A stretch of 14,094 bases of DNA from Thiobacillus sp. (GCA_020217265.1 JAIWOS010000033.1:1-14094); one strand, 5' to 3'; shown: positions 1-9,061, numbered from the stretch's first letter. Made by a program: numbers and translations. The notes: generated by a model from the sequence alone, not told the origin.

Positions 1-1249
1 GCTGCCGGACGTGCCGCTCGACACCGGCCCCTTCGACCCGGCCCGGCTGCGCGCGGCCGATCTGTTGGTACTCAGCCCCGGCGTGCCGCTGGCCGAGCCG
101 GCGGTGGCGGCGGCCGTCGCGACGGGCGTGGAGGCGGTCGGCGACGTCGAACTCTTCGCGCGTGCGCTCGCCGCGCTCAACGCGCAGCGCGAACATCCGA
201 TGCGGCTGATCGCGATTACCGGCAGCAACGGCAAGAGCACCGTCACCGCGATGTGCGGCGACATGTGCCGCATGGCCGGGCTCACGACCTGCGTGGCCGG
301 CAACATCGGCCTGCCGGTGCTCGACGCGCTGACCGATATCGAAGAGGGACGCGCCCCCACGCCGCAGGTCTGGGTGCTGGAGCTGTCTTCGTTCCAGCTG
401 GAAACCACGTCCAGCCTCGACGCCGACGCCGCCACCGTGCTCAACCTGTCGGAAGATCACATGGACCGCTATCCCGACATGGACGCCTACGCCGCCGCCA
501 AGGCGCGCATCTTCAGCGGCCGCGGCGTGCAGGTGCTGAACCGCGACGATGCGCGTTCGATGGCGATGGCGCGGCCGGGCCGGCGCGTGGTCAGCTTCGG
601 CCTCGACCGCTGTCCGCAGAATGAGAACTTCGGCCTGTGCGAGGACGAACTCTGCCTCGGCGGCGACATGCTGATGCCGCTGTCGGCGCTGCCCGTGGCC
701 GGCCTGCACAACGCCGCCAACGCGCTCGCCGCGCTGGCGCTCACCCGCGCGCTCGACCTGCCGATGGAAGCCCTGCTGCGCGGGCTGGCCCATTTCAAGG
801 GCCTGCCGCACCGGGTGGAGAAAGTCGCCGAGATCGAGGGTGTCGTCTACTACGACGATTCCAAGGGCACCAACGTTGGCGCCACCGAGGCCGCGCTCTA
901 CGGCATGGGGAACAGGAAGGCCGTCGTCATCCTGGGCGGCGACGGCAAGGGCCAGGATTTCACCCCGCTGAAGGCCGCCGTCGAAGCCAACGCGCGCGCC
1001 GTGCTGCTGATCGGCCGCGACGCCCCGCTGATCGAGGCCGCCATCGCCGGCAGCGGCGTGCCCCTCTACCCCGCCGCCACCTTGCCCGAAGCGGTTGCGG
1101 CGGCGCAGCGTCTCGCGCTCCCCGGCGACGCCGTGCTGCTGTCGCCCGCCTGCGCCAGCTTCGACATGTTCAGAAACTACGCGCACCGCGCCGAGGTGTT
1201 CGTCGAAGCCGTGAAGAAACTCGCGGCGGAACGGGGGGGGCAGGCCTGA
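1..1249 (+). CDS. murD: UDP-N-acetylmuramoyl-L-alanine--D-glutamate ligase, 5' end missing
   Basis: MurD is the cytoplasmic ATP-dependent ligase that adds D-glutamate to UDP-MurNAc-L-Ala. The reading frame is open from base 2, and the first visible codons ([13 protein letters not shown]) already lie inside the N-terminal domain. By comparison with E. coli MurD about 45-55 residues are outside the window, and the GTG at 11 is an internal valine codon, not a start. Visible motifs in order are SPGVPLA, the ATP loop GSNGKST (about nt 221-241), [26 protein letters not shown], the AAKARIF stretch that holds the usually carbamylated lysine, [33 protein letters not shown] and [12 protein letters not shown] near the C-terminus. 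All Mur ligase domains downstream of the cut are intact. Its stop overlaps the ftsW start (TGATG), so the two are probably translationally coupled. The identification is secure. Confidence 0.97.
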   Translation, partial: LPDVPLDTGPFDPARLRAADLLVLSPGVPLAEPAVAAAVATGVEAVGDVELFARALAALNAQREHPMRLIAITGSNGKSTVTAMCGDMCRMAGLTTCVAGNIGLPVLDALTDIEEGRAPTPQVWVLELSSFQLETTSSLDADAATVLNLSEDHMDRYPDMDAYAAAKARIFSGRGVQVLNRDDARSMAMARPGRRVVSFGLDRCPQNENFGLCEDELCLGGDMLMPLSALPVAGLHNAANALAALALTRALDLPMEALLRGLAHFKGLPHRVEKVAEIEGVVYYDDSKGTNVGATEAALYGMGNRKAVVILGGDGKGQDFTPLKAAVEANARAVLLIGRDAPLIEAAIAGSGVPLYPAATLPEAVAAAQRLALPGDAVLLSPACASFDMFRNYAHRAEVFVEAVKKLAAERGGQA

Positions 1250-2406
1250 TGCTCTACACCGCGCGCGCACCCAAGCCCAGCGCCGAGCTCGACTTCAGCC
1301 TGCTGTGGCTGGCGCTCGGCCTGCTGGCGATCGGCCTGGTGATGGTGTATTCGGCGTCGATCGCGATCGCCGAAGCGGCGCGCTACACCGGCCACAACGG
1401 CGCGTATTACCTGATCCGCCAGGCCGTGTTCATCACGCTCGGCGTGGGCGCAGGCATGCTCGCCTTCCAGGTGCCCATGCGCGTGTGGCAGCAGGCGGCA
1501 CCCTATCTTTTCATGGGCGGCCTCTTGCTGCTGGTGGTGGTGCTGATCCCCGGCATCGGCCGCGAGGTGAACGGCAGCCGGCGCTGGATCCCCCTGGGTT
1601 TCGCCAACCTGCAACCGTCCGAGCTGATGAAGCTCCTCGCCGTGTTCTACGCCGCCGACTACACCACGCGCAAGGCGGCGTTCATGCACGACCTGAAAAA
1701 GGGCTTCCTGCCGATGGCGGCGGTAATGATGGCCACCGGCGCGCTGCTGCTGAAGGAACCCGACTTCGGCGCCTTCGTGGTGATCGTCTCCATCGCCATG
1801 GGCATCCTGTTCCTCGGCGGGCTCAACTGGAAAGTGTTCGCCGGCCTGGTGGTCGTGCTGCTGCTCGGTTTCGCCGCGCTCATCCTCACTTCCGAATACC
1901 GCATGCAGCGCATGCTCGGCTTCATGGATCCCTTTGCCGATCCCTACGGCAAAGGCTATCAGCTGTCGCACGCGCTGATTGCTTTCGGCCGCGGCGAATG
2001 GCTGGGGCTCGGTTTGGGCGGCAGCGTGGAGAAACTTTTCTATTTGCCCGAAGCGCATACCGACTTCCTGCTGGCGGTGATCGCCGAGGAATTCGGCTTC
2101 GTCGGCGTGCTCGCGGTGATCGCCCTGTTCGGCTGGCTGATCGCCAAGGCGTTCCTCGTCGCCCGGCGCGCGGCGCAGCTCGAGCGCAATTTCTGCGCCC
2201 TGGTGGCGGCCGGCATCGGCATCTGGCTGGGCGTGCAGTCGCTGATCAACATGGGCGTCAACGTCGGCCTGCTGCCGACCAAGGGCCTCACCCTGCCGTT
2301 CCTGTCGTTCGGCGGCAGCGGCATCGTCGCCAACTGCCTCGCCGTGGCGGTGCTGCTGCGCATCGACTGGGAACACCGGCAGATGATGCGGGGGAAAACC
2401 TTCTGA
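1249..2406 (+). CDS. ftsW: Septal peptidoglycan glycosyltransferase FtsW (SEDS family)
   Basis: FtsW is the divisome's membrane-embedded polymerase, which joins lipid II into glycan strands together with FtsI. The 385-residue product is mostly hydrophobic helices, as expected for about ten membrane spans. SEDS motifs are clear: [10 protein letters not shown] (108-117), LQPSELMKL (121-129), KEPDFGA (169-175), YLPEAHTDF (265-273), in which Asp272 matches the residue taken as catalytic in E. coli FtsW, and the C-terminal [13 protein letters not shown] (346-358). The LPEAHTDF form and the position between murD and murG favour FtsW over RodA. The short N-terminal cytoplasmic tail (about 15 residues) is compact compared with E. 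coli. The ATG overlaps the murD TGA by one base and its own TGA overlaps the murG ATG in the same way. I chose this start because it is the only one that keeps the first helix and this coupling. Confidence 0.97.
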   Translation: MLYTARAPKPSAELDFSLLWLALGLLAIGLVMVYSASIAIAEAARYTGHNGAYYLIRQAVFITLGVGAGMLAFQVPMRVWQQAAPYLFMGGLLLLVVVLIPGIGREVNGSRRWIPLGFANLQPSELMKLLAVFYAADYTTRKAAFMHDLKKGFLPMAAVMMATGALLLKEPDFGAFVVIVSIAMGILFLGGLNWKVFAGLVVVLLLGFAALILTSEYRMQRMLGFMDPFADPYGKGYQLSHALIAFGRGEWLGLGLGGSVEKLFYLPEAHTDFLLAVIAEEFGFVGVLAVIALFGWLIAKAFLVARRAAQLERNFCALVAAGIGIWLGVQSLINMGVNVGLLPTKGLTLPFLSFGGSGIVANCLAVAVLLRIDWEHRQMMRGKTF

Positions 2407-3515
2407 TGGCTGGCGCGAACCGCACCCTCATGGTCATGGCCGGCGGCACCGGCGGCCATGTCTACCCGGCACTCGCAGTGGCCGACGCGCTGCGCGCGCG
2501 CGGCTGGAGCGTGTTCTGGCTGGGCACGCGGGCGGGGCTGGAGGCGCGCGTGGTGCCCGCCGCCGGCATCGACATGGTGTGGGTGGCGATGGGCGGCGTG
2601 CGTGGCAAGGGCTGGCTGCGGAAGCTGCTGATGCCGGCCATGCTGCTCGTCGCGTTCGGGCAGAGCCTCGCCGCGATCCTCAAGCGCCGTCCCGACGTGG
2701 TGCTGGGCATGGGCGGCTACACCGCGTTTCCGGGCGGCATGATGGCGAGCCTTCTGAATCGGCCGCTCGTCATCCACGAGCAGAATTCGGTGGCCGGGCT
2801 CACCAACCGCGTGCTCGCCTGCCTGGCCGACCGCGTGCTCACCGCGTTTCCGCAGGCCTTCACCCACGCGCACGACAAGCCGATCCCGTGCCGCCGGGTG
2901 GCGGCCGACTGGGTCGGCAATCCGGTGCGGGGCGACATCGCCGCGCTGGCCGCTGCCGATCGCGCTACCCGCAGCGGCCCGCTGCGTCTGCTGGTCGTCG
3001 GCGGCAGCCTGGGCGCATCCGCGCTCAACACCCTGGTGCCACAGGCGCTCGCGCTGCTGCCCGCCGAGCGCCGTCCCGCCGTCGTGCACCAGTCCGGCCG
3101 CCAGCATGTCGATGCGCTGCGCGCCAACTACGCCGCCGCCGGTGTCGAAGCCGACGTGCGCGACTACATCGAAGACATGGCCGCCGAATACCGCGCCTGC
3201 GATTTTGCGATCTGCCGCGCCGGCGCCATGACCATCGCCGAGCTCGCCTGCGCCGGCGTGCCGGCCGTGCTGGTGCCGTTTCCGTTCGCGGTCGACGACC
3301 ACCAGACCAGCAACGCCGAATTCCTGTCCAGAGCGGGCGCGGCCTGGCTGATGCCGCAGAAGGACTTGACGGCAGAAAAACTCGCCGCGCTGATCGGCGG
3401 GCTCGATCGCGCCACGCTGGCGGCGATGTCCGGCCAGGCGCGCGCGCTGGCAAAACCCGACGCGACGGCACAGGTGGCCGACGTGTGCGAAAAACTCTCG
3501 AAGGAGCGCGGCTGA
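2406..3515 (+). CDS. murG: UDP-GlcNAc:undecaprenyl-PP-MurNAc-pentapeptide GlcNAc transferase
   Basis: MurG works on the cytoplasmic face of the membrane and transfers GlcNAc from UDP-GlcNAc to lipid I, giving lipid II, the substrate flipped out and used by FtsW. The 369-residue product is of normal family length and has the GT-B (GT28) layout. The N-terminal glycine loop [16 protein letters not shown] spans residues 11-26, followed by [11 protein letters not shown] (101-111), [11 protein letters not shown] (124-134), GNPVR (171-175), the second-domain loop VVGGSLGA (197-204), and the UDP-GlcNAc-binding stretch [15 protein letters not shown] with [17 protein letters not shown] (270-307). The ATG sits in a TGATG overlap with ftsW. 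At its own 3' end the TGA overlaps the ATG of a mini-ORF that copies the start of murC, not murC itself. A ribosome binding site AAGGAG (3501-3506) lies inside the murG end. Confidence 0.97.
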   Translation: MAGANRTLMVMAGGTGGHVYPALAVADALRARGWSVFWLGTRAGLEARVVPAAGIDMVWVAMGGVRGKGWLRKLLMPAMLLVAFGQSLAAILKRRPDVVLGMGGYTAFPGGMMASLLNRPLVIHEQNSVAGLTNRVLACLADRVLTAFPQAFTHAHDKPIPCRRVAADWVGNPVRGDIAALAAADRATRSGPLRLLVVGGSLGASALNTLVPQALALLPAERRPAVVHQSGRQHVDALRANYAAAGVEADVRDYIEDMAAEYRACDFAICRAGAMTIAELACAGVPAVLVPFPFAVDDHQTSNAEFLSRAGAAWLMPQKDLTAEKLAALIGGLDRATLAAMSGQARALAKPDATAQVADVCEKLSKERG

Positions 3516-3577
3516 TGCGGCACGCCGTCAAACACATCCATTTCGTCGGCATGGTCGGCCCGAGCAGGGAGCAGGGT

Positions 3578-3591
3578 TCCCGCTTGCGGGA
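3578..3591. repeat. 14-nt palindrome TCCCGC-TT-GCGGGA inside the murG-murC insert
   Basis: Two perfect complementary six-base arms (3578-3583 and 3586-3591) surround a TT centre. The same six-two-six layout occurs at 10236-10249, 10293-10306 and 10331-10344 after ftsZ. The CCCGC/GCGGG arms also match the second stem of the post-ftsZ repeat units. Confidence 0.7.
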
Positions 3592-3617
3592 TGCGACCGG
3601 CCGCGAGGGGCGCCGGA

Positions 3618-3638
3618 TGCCGACGCCGGGCGTAGGCA
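3618..3638. repeat. Imperfect inverted repeat at the 3' side of the insert
   Basis: TGCCGACGC (3618-3626) and GCGTAGGCA (3630-3638) are complementary over 9 bases with one mismatch, separated by CGG. Just after it, GGAGG at 3641-3645 lies 9 nt before the true murC ATG, so the insert brings its own ribosome binding site for murC. Confidence 0.6.
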
Positions 3639-3654
3639 AGGGAGGACACGACTG

Positions 3655-5046
3655 ATGCGGCACGCCGTCAAACACATCCACTTCGTCGGCATCGGCGGCG
3701 TCGGCATGAGCGGCATCGCCGAGGTGCTCCTGAACCTGGGCTACGCCGTGTCCGGCTCCGATCTCGCCGACAACGCCGTGACGCAGCGGCTGGCGCAGCT
3801 CGGCGCACGCATCCATCGCGGCCACGCGGCAGGCAACATCGCCGGCGCGGACGTCGTCGTCACCTCGACCGCGGTGCAGGAGACGAATCCCGAGGTCGTC
3901 GCCGCGCGCGAGAAGAAGATCCCCGTCGTGCCGCGCGCGCTGATGCTCGCCGAGCTGATGCGGCTGAAGCAGGGCATCGCCGTGGCCGGCACCCACGGCA
4001 AGACCACCACAACGAGCCTCGTCGCCAGCATTCTGGGCGAGGCCGGCATGGACCCCACCTATGTGATCGGCGGCAAGCTCACCGCCGCCGGCACCAACGC
4101 GCGCTTGGGCAAAGGCGAATTCCTGGTGGCCGAGGCCGACGAATCCGACGCGAGTTTCCTCTACCTCACGCCGGTGATCGCTATCGTCACCAACATCGAC
4201 GCCGATCACATGGACACCTACGGGCACGATTTCGAGAAGCTCAAGACCGCCTTCGTCGATTTCTGCCAGCGCCTGCCGTTCTACGGCATGGCGGTGCTGT
4301 GCACCGACGATCCGCACGTGCGCGAAATCCTGCCGCGCATCACCAAGCCGATCACCACCTATGGCTTCGGCGAGGCTGCCCAGGTGCGCGCGGTGAATCC
4401 GCGTTTCGAGGCGGGGCAGATGCATTTCACCGTCCGGCGCGAAGGTCTGCCCGAGCTCGACGTGGTGCTCAACCATCCCGGCATGCACAACGTGCTGAAT
4501 GCGCTTGCCGCCATCGCGGTGGCGACCGAGGTGGATGCTGACGACGCCGCGATCGTCAGGGCGCTGGCCGAGTTCCACGGCGTCGGCCGTCGCTTCCAGC
4601 GCTACGGCGAGCAGCCGGCGAAGGACGGCGGCACGTATTGCCTGATCGACGACTACGGCCACCATCCGGTCGAAATGGCCGCAACCATCGCCGCCGCGCG
4701 CGGCGCCTTCCCCGGCCGCCGGCTGGTGCTGGCCTTCCAGCCACACCGCTATACACGCACCCGCGACTGCTTCGAGGATTTCACCCGGGTGCTGTCGGAA
4801 GTCGACGTGCTGGTGCTCACCGAGGTGTATCCGGCGGGCGAGGCCCCCATCGTCGCCGCCGACGGCCGCGCACTTGCGCGCGCGGTGCGCGTGACGGGCA
4901 AGGTCGAACCCGTGTTCGTGGAAAACGTCGCCGACGTCGCCGCGACGATCCAGGATCTCGCCCGCGACGGCGACGTGGTGCTGGTGATGGGCGCCGGCAG
5001 CATCGGCCAGGCCGCGCCAGCAATAGGAGCAACCCATGCGGCATGA
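3655..5046 (+). CDS. murC: UDP-N-acetylmuramate--L-alanine ligase
   Basis: MurC is the cytoplasmic ATP-dependent ligase that attaches L-alanine to UDP-MurNAc, the first peptide step of peptidoglycan synthesis. The 463-residue product has normal length. The N-terminal UDP-binding Rossmann domain shows [15 protein letters not shown] (9-23). The central ATP-binding domain shows [12 protein letters not shown] (111-122), followed by [10 protein letters not shown] and [10 protein letters not shown]. The C-terminal domain carries [28 protein letters not shown] and VMGAGSIG. The ATG at 3655 is chosen because it restores the complete glycine loop, has GGAGG at 3641-3645, and overlaps the TGA of the mini-ORF. 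The upstream copy of the same start (3515) is out of frame and ends before the ATP domain. The gene ends 11 bases inside murB. Confidence 0.97.
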   Translation: MRHAVKHIHFVGIGGVGMSGIAEVLLNLGYAVSGSDLADNAVTQRLAQLGARIHRGHAAGNIAGADVVVTSTAVQETNPEVVAAREKKIPVVPRALMLAELMRLKQGIAVAGTHGKTTTTSLVASILGEAGMDPTYVIGGKLTAAGTNARLGKGEFLVAEADESDASFLYLTPVIAIVTNIDADHMDTYGHDFEKLKTAFVDFCQRLPFYGMAVLCTDDPHVREILPRITKPITTYGFGEAAQVRAVNPRFEAGQMHFTVRREGLPELDVVLNHPGMHNVLNALAAIAVATEVDADDAAIVRALAEFHGVGRRFQRYGEQPAKDGGTYCLIDDYGHHPVEMAATIAAARGAFPGRRLVLAFQPHRYTRTRDCFEDFTRVLSEVDVLVLTEVYPAGEAPIVAADGRALARAVRVTGKVEPVFVENVADVAATIQDLARDGDVVLVMGAGSIGQAAPAIGATHAA

Positions 5047-5056
5047 ATACCGCATG
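5035..5056 (+). promoter_or_regulatory. Hairpin enclosing the murB start codon
   Basis: CATGCGG (5035-5041) and CCGCATG (5050-5056) are perfect 7-base inverted repeats with an 8-base loop. The first arm holds the murB ATG (5036), the second holds a possible in-frame ATG (5054), and the loop holds the murC TGA. In mRNA this could hide the murB start until a ribosome finishing murC opens it. The structure is visible; its function is inferred. Confidence 0.35.
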
Positions 5057-6010
5057 AACGAGCCCGACACCGCCGGCGGCGGCGTGCCGGTGCTGCGCGG
5101 CCGCTTTCTCTACAACGAGCCGATGAGGAAGCACGTTTCCTGGCGTGCCGGCGGCCCGGCGCAGCGCGTGTACATTCCAGCCGACCTGGACGACCTGACC
5201 TGGCTGGTGCGTTCGGTGCCGGCGCGCGAGGACATCCACATGGTCGGCCTCGGCAGCAATCTGCTGGTGCGCGACGGCGGCGTGACCGGCGTGGTGATCC
5301 TGCTGCATGGCGTGCTGAAGAAGCTGGCGATCGAATCGCGCACGCAGGGCCTGCCGCCCGCGCCGGCGGACAAGGACACGGCGCTGATCTACGCGCAGGC
5401 GGGGGTGGCCACGCCCAAGCTCGCGCGCTTCGCCGCCAACCACAACCTCGTCGGCGGCGAATTCTGGGCCGGGATACCCGGCACGGTGGGCGGCGCGTTG
5501 GCCATGAACGCCGGCTGCTACGGCAGCGAAACCTGGGACCGGCTGGTGCAGGTGGAAACGCTCGATCGGCTGGGACGGATCAACGAACGCCTGCCCGAGG
5601 AATACGTCACCGGCTACCGCCACGTCGCGCTGAAACAGCCGCACCCGGAGTGGTTCATCGGCGGCTGGTTCCGCCTGGAGAAGGGCGACGGCGCCGCCTC
5701 GCGCGCAATCATCAAGGAGCTACTGCAAAAACGCATCGCCTCGCAGCCCCTGCAGCTACCCAACGCCGGTTCGGTGTTCCGCAACCCGCCCGGCGATTAC
5801 GCGGCGCGCCTGATCGAATCCTGCGGCCTCAAGGGCCACGTGATCGGCGGCGCGCAGGTTTCGGAAAAGCACGCCAATTTCATCGTCAACACCGGGCACG
5901 CGACGGCGACCGACATCGAACGCCTGATCGAGCACGTGGAAAACACCGTGGAAGCACGCACCAACGTGCGGCTGATCCGCGAAGTCCGCATCATTGGAGA
6001 ACGGCAGTGA
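5036..6010 (+). CDS. murB: UDP-N-acetylenolpyruvoylglucosamine reductase, type II-like
   Basis: MurB is the soluble FAD enzyme that uses NADPH to reduce UDP-GlcNAc-enolpyruvate to UDP-MurNAc, the substrate of MurC. The 324-residue product shows the FAD-binding stretches [12 protein letters not shown] (71-82) and [15 protein letters not shown] (146-160). NAGSVFRNP (243-251) contains the proton-donating serine (Ser246), and Glu316 in REVRIIG matches the C-terminal catalytic glutamate. The GSVFRNP plus [10 protein letters not shown] (276-285) signature resembles the Bacillus/Staphylococcus (type II) class more than the 342-residue E. coli type I enzyme. AGGAG (5025-5029) lies 6 nt before the ATG at 5036, which favours this start over ATG 5054. 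The start lies within a hairpin and overlaps murC by 11 bases. Confidence 0.96.
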   Translation: MRHEYRMNEPDTAGGGVPVLRGRFLYNEPMRKHVSWRAGGPAQRVYIPADLDDLTWLVRSVPAREDIHMVGLGSNLLVRDGGVTGVVILLHGVLKKLAIESRTQGLPPAPADKDTALIYAQAGVATPKLARFAANHNLVGGEFWAGIPGTVGGALAMNAGCYGSETWDRLVQVETLDRLGRINERLPEEYVTGYRHVALKQPHPEWFIGGWFRLEKGDGAASRAIIKELLQKRIASQPLQLPNAGSVFRNPPGDYAARLIESCGLKGHVIGGAQVSEKHANFIVNTGHATATDIERLIEHVENTVEARTNVRLIREVRIIGERQ

Positions 6011-6918
6011 AACAGTTTGGAAAAGTCGCGGTCATGCTGGGCGGCACCTCGGCCGAGCGGCCGGTGTCGCTCAACAGCGGCCACGCGGTGCTGGCTGCGC
6101 TGCAAAGGCAGGGCGTCGATGCGCATGCCTTCGACCCCGCCAACCGCACCCTGGGCGACCTCATCAGCGGCGAATTCGACCGCGTCTTCATCGCCCTGCA
6201 CGGCCGCTACGGCGAAGACGGCTGCATGCAGGGCGCGCTCGAACTGCTGGGCCTCCCCTACACCGGCAGCGGCGTGATGGCCTCGGCGCTCGGCATGGAC
6301 AAGTGGCGCACCAAGCTCCTGTGGCGCGCCGCGGGGCTGCCCACCGCAGACTGGGCCATCCTCACCGCGGACAGCGATTTTGCCGCGGTCGAACGCCAGC
6401 TCGGGCTGCCCATTTTCGTCAAGCCCGCGCGCGAGGGGTCGAGCATCGGCATGAGCAAGGTGACCGAGCCCGGCACGCTGAAAGCCGCCTTCGAAACCGC
6501 CGTCGAACACGACACGCTGGTGCTGGCGGAAAAGTTCATCGACGGCCCCGAGTTCACCGCCGGCATCCTGGGCGACGCCGCGCTGCCGCTGATCCGGCTC
6601 GAACCCGCGAAAGACAAGGCTTTCTACGACTTCGACGCCAAGTACGTGCGCAACGACACGCAATACCACTGTCCCGCCGGCCTGCCCGACGCACAGGAGA
6701 TGGCACTGCGGCAACTCGCGCTCGACGCCTTCCGCCTGCTTGGCGGGCGCGGCTGGGGACGCATCGACATCATGCTCGACAAGAACGGCCAGCCCTACCT
6801 GCTGGAAGCCAACACCTCGCCCGGCATGACCGACCACAGCCTGGTGCCGATGGCCGCGCGCGTTGCCGGCATGGATTTCGACGCCCTGTGCCTGGCGATC
6901 CTGGAGCAGACCCTGTGA
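6007..6918 (+). CDS. ddl: D-alanine--D-alanine ligase (DdlB type)
   Basis: Ddl is the cytoplasmic ATP-grasp ligase that makes the D-Ala-D-Ala dipeptide added to the precursor by MurF. The 303-residue product matches DdlB length (306 in E. coli). Motifs are [16 protein letters not shown] (10-25, with Glu17 as the first D-Ala contact), HGRYGEDG (65-72), LGMDKWRTK (95-103), [15 protein letters not shown] (137-151), [10 protein letters not shown] (175-184), the omega-loop YDFDAKY (207-213), GRIDIML (251-257) and [17 protein letters not shown] (265-281). The start is a GTG at 6007 that overlaps the murB TGA and has GGAGA (5996-6000) 6 nt upstream. The ATG at 6034 would remove the first beta strand, so it was not used. 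The tyrosine in the omega-loop is the form normally linked to D-Ala-D-Ala, not D-Ala-D-lactate, synthesis. Confidence 0.96.
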   Translation: MKQFGKVAVMLGGTSAERPVSLNSGHAVLAALQRQGVDAHAFDPANRTLGDLISGEFDRVFIALHGRYGEDGCMQGALELLGLPYTGSGVMASALGMDKWRTKLLWRAAGLPTADWAILTADSDFAAVERQLGLPIFVKPAREGSSIGMSKVTEPGTLKAAFETAVEHDTLVLAEKFIDGPEFTAGILGDAALPLIRLEPAKDKAFYDFDAKYVRNDTQYHCPAGLPDAQEMALRQLALDAFRLLGGRGWGRIDIMLDKNGQPYLLEANTSPGMTDHSLVPMAARVAGMDFDALCLAILEQTL

Positions 6919-7712
6919 GTGCCTCGCCCGAGCTCGACGCCCACCCCCTCTGTCAGGTCGCCCGCGTGCTGACCTGGGGCGCGCTCGGTCTCATCGCCTA
7001 CGGCATCGTCAGCTGGCTGGTCGCGCGGCCGTGGTTCGCGCTCACCACGCTGGAAGTGAAGACGCCGGTGGCGCACGTCACCGAGGCGCAGCTGCGGCTG
7101 GTGGCCGAGCGCAAGGTGCGCGGCACCTTCTTCACGGTCGATCTCGAACGCGTGCGGCACAGCCTGGAGAAGCTGCCGTGGGTGCGCGAGGCGCGCGTGG
7201 AGCGCCGCTGGCCCGACACCCTGGTGGTGTCGCTCGTCGAGCACGTGCCGCTGGCGCGCTGGAACGACAACGCGCTGGTCAACGGCGACGGCGAGGTCTT
7301 CGTCGCCGCCGTGTCGGGCAGGCTGCCGCGCCTGGACGGGCCGGATGGCAGCAGCGCCGAGGTGGTCGACGCGTATCGCCGCTTCGGCGCGCTGCTCGCG
7401 CCGCTCGGCATGCGCATCGAGGAACTGCGCCTGTCGCCCCGGCGCGCCTGGCGCATGCAGCTCGATTCCGGCATGACGCTCGCGCTCGGCCGCGAGCGTA
7501 CCGAGGCGCGGCTCGCCCGCTTCGTCGAACTCTATCCGCGCCTGTTCGGCGCACGTCAGTCGGACGGCGGCGAAGCCGTCGCTGCCATCACCCCTGCCGC
7601 GGTCGACCTGCGCTATCCCGACGGCTTTGCCGTCCGCATGCCGGACGGCCACATGCCGGCCAGTTTCGCCCCGAAAGCGGCGGCCACCCCCAGCAAACCG
7701 AGCACAACATGA
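6915..7712 (+). CDS. ftsQ: Cell division protein FtsQ
   Basis: FtsQ is a bitopic inner-membrane protein that joins the early cytoplasmic ring (FtsA/FtsZ) to the later periplasmic divisome through FtsL and FtsB. The 265-residue product has a short cytoplasmic tail, one membrane helix at about residues 18-37 ([19 protein letters not shown]), then a POTRA domain (about 42-111, including [20 protein letters not shown]) and the FtsQ beta domain, which ends near [15 protein letters not shown]. The tail after that (about 20 residues) is Ala/Pro/Lys/Thr-rich and probably disordered. The start is GTG 6915, giving a 4-base GTGA overlap with ddl and GGAG (6903-6906) 8 nt upstream. Sequence conservation in this family is low, so topology, the POTRA pattern and the position between ddl and ftsA carry the identification. 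Confidence 0.94.
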   Translation: MSASPELDAHPLCQVARVLTWGALGLIAYGIVSWLVARPWFALTTLEVKTPVAHVTEAQLRLVAERKVRGTFFTVDLERVRHSLEKLPWVREARVERRWPDTLVVSLVEHVPLARWNDNALVNGDGEVFVAAVSGRLPRLDGPDGSSAEVVDAYRRFGALLAPLGMRIEELRLSPRRAWRMQLDSGMTLALGRERTEARLARFVELYPRLFGARQSDGGEAVAAITPAAVDLRYPDGFAVRMPDGHMPASFAPKAAATPSKPSTT

Positions 7713-8944
7713 GCAAGCCCAGAGATCCCAAAAACCTCGTCGTCGGCCTCGACATCGGCACCTCGAAGATCGTCTGCATCGTCGCCGAGGTCAACGACGA
7801 AGGCGGCCTCGACATCATCGGCATGGGCTCCGCGCCCTCGCGCGGGCTGCGCCGTGGCGTCGTCGTCAACATCGAGGCCACGGTCAACGCCATCCAGCGC
7901 GCGCTCGAAGAAGCCGAACTGATGGCCGACTGCAAGATCCGCGAGGTCTACACGGGGATTGCCGGCAGCCATATCAAGAGCTTCAACTCGCACGGCATGT
8001 TCGCCATCAAGGACAAGGAAATCTCCCAGATGGACGTCGACCGCGTGGTGGAAACCGCGCGCGCGGTGAACATCCCCACCGACCAGCAGATCCTGCACAC
8101 CATTCCGCAGGAGTTCATCGTCGACGGCCAGGAAGACGTGCGCGACCCGCTCGGCATGAGCGCGGTGCGGCTGGAGGTCAAGGTGCACATCGTCACCGGC
8201 GCGGTATCGGCGGCGCAGAACATCATCAAGTGCGTGCGCCGCTGCGGGCTCGAAGTCGGCGACCTGGTGCTGCAGCCGCTCGCCAGCGCGATGGCGGTGC
8301 TCACCGAAGACGAAAAGGAACTCGGCGTGTGCCTGGTCGACATCGGCGGCGGCACCACCGACATCGCCGTGTTCACCAACGGCGCGATCCGCCACACCGC
8401 GGTGATCCCGGTGGCGGGCGACCAGGTCAACAACGACATCGCGGTGGCGCTGCGCACGCCGCCCAAGGAAGCCGAGGACATCAAGATCCAGTATGGCTGC
8501 GCGCTCAGGCAATTGGCGGATGCGCGCGACATGATCGAAGTGCCCGGCATCGGCGACCGCCCGCCGCGCACGCTTTCCCGGCAGACGCTGGCCGAATTCA
8601 TCGAGCCGCGCATGGAAGAACTGTACTCGCTGGTGCAGGCCGAGCTGCGCCGCTCCGGCTTCGAGGAGCTCTTGTCGTCCGGCATCGTCATCACCGGCGG
8701 TTCGGCGGCGATGCAGGGCATGGTCGAGCTGGGCGAGGAGGTGTTCCACATGCCGGTGCGGCTGGGCTGGCCGCGCTACGAAGGCGGACTCGCCGACGTC
8801 ATGCACAACCCGCGCTACGCCACCTGCATGGGCCTGTTGATGGCGGGGCTCGAAGCGCGCGGGCGCGATGCGCCCAAGCTTTCCGGCAACAGCTTCAAGG
8901 ACGTGCTGGAGCGCATGAAGAACTGGTTCAAGGGGAATTTCTGA
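7709..8944 (+). CDS. ftsA: Cell division protein FtsA (actin-like FtsZ anchor)
   Basis: FtsA is an actin-fold ATPase that binds the FtsZ tail, anchors the Z-ring to the inner membrane and recruits later division proteins. The 411-residue product shows the phosphate-1 loop LDIGTSK (14-20), the FtsA-specific 1C region (roughly 85-165, including GIAGSHIKSFNSHGM), the phosphate-2 loop DIGGGTTD (211-218), and the adenosine motif GIVITGGSA (325-333). The last 18 residues (NSFKDVLERMKNWFKGNF) form the expected amphipathic membrane-targeting helix. The ATG at 7709 overlaps the ftsQ TGA as ATGA. No good Shine-Dalgarno sequence precedes it, so its translation probably depends on ribosomes finishing ftsQ. 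It is the last gene of the unbroken overlap chain. Confidence 0.97.
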   Translation: MSKPRDPKNLVVGLDIGTSKIVCIVAEVNDEGGLDIIGMGSAPSRGLRRGVVVNIEATVNAIQRALEEAELMADCKIREVYTGIAGSHIKSFNSHGMFAIKDKEISQMDVDRVVETARAVNIPTDQQILHTIPQEFIVDGQEDVRDPLGMSAVRLEVKVHIVTGAVSAAQNIIKCVRRCGLEVGDLVLQPLASAMAVLTEDEKELGVCLVDIGGGTTDIAVFTNGAIRHTAVIPVAGDQVNNDIAVALRTPPKEAEDIKIQYGCALRQLADARDMIEVPGIGDRPPRTLSRQTLAEFIEPRMEELYSLVQAELRRSGFEELLSSGIVITGGSAAMQGMVELGEEVFHMPVRLGWPRYEGGLADVMHNPRYATCMGLLMAGLEARGRDAPKLSGNSFKDVLERMKNWFKGNF

Positions 8945-9061
8945 CGACGTAGCAATACGCCATCGGAACGGAATTTGGCGGTCGTGCCCGGTGCGACAGG
9001 GACATCGCGGCAAACACGCCAATGATTTTTGAGTGTGGTTTTGGAAGTGTTCTTAGGGCAA

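Larger units (their letters stand above)
3515..3655 (+). pseudogene. 46-codon mini-ORF: duplicated murC start with an unrelated tail
   Basis: The first 12 codons ([12 protein letters not shown]) are identical in protein sequence to the murC start 140 bp downstream. The frame then departs into a basic, low-hydrophobicity tail ([17 protein letters not shown], then ending GVGKGGHD) with no recognisable domain. The ORF keeps the good ribosome binding site at the murG end (AAGGAG, 3501-3506, 8 nt before the ATG), so it is probably translated. Its TGA overlaps the real murC ATG in a TGATG, just as the murG TGA overlaps this ORF's ATG. The glycine-rich nucleotide loop of MurC ([10 protein letters not shown]) is disrupted here, so it cannot act as MurC. 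It is best read as a by-product of an insertion plus duplication at the murG-murC junction. A role as a leader peptide is possible but unproven. Confidence 0.6.
3512..3692 (+). repeat. Direct repeat (41 bp, 40 identical) at 3512-3552 and 3652-3692 around an inserted segment
   Basis: The bases from CTGATGCGG to GTCGGCAT occur at 3512-3552 and again, offset by exactly 140 bp, at 3652-3692. The only difference is T3541 against C3681, a silent change in a histidine codon. After the repeat the first copy diverges, although GTCGGC and GAGC still align with murC if a 6-base gap is allowed. The bases between the copies (about 3553-3651) match nothing else recognised in the window and are rich in inverted repeats. 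The arrangement fits either insertion of a small element with a long target duplication, or a tandem duplication that later took in extra sequence. Confidence 0.85.

Noticed and set aside
3025..5070. Very long open frame (681 codons) on the - strand opposite murG and murC, and similar long antisense frames opposite ftsW, ddl, ftsA and ftsZ
   Set aside because: High GC makes stop codons rare in other frames. These peptides are His-, Arg- and Ala-rich with no domain pattern, and lie opposite genes with full family motifs.
8956..8980. Inverted repeat CGCCA...TGGCG in the ftsA-ftsZ gap
   Set aside because: Five-base arms with a long loop are expected by chance in this base composition.
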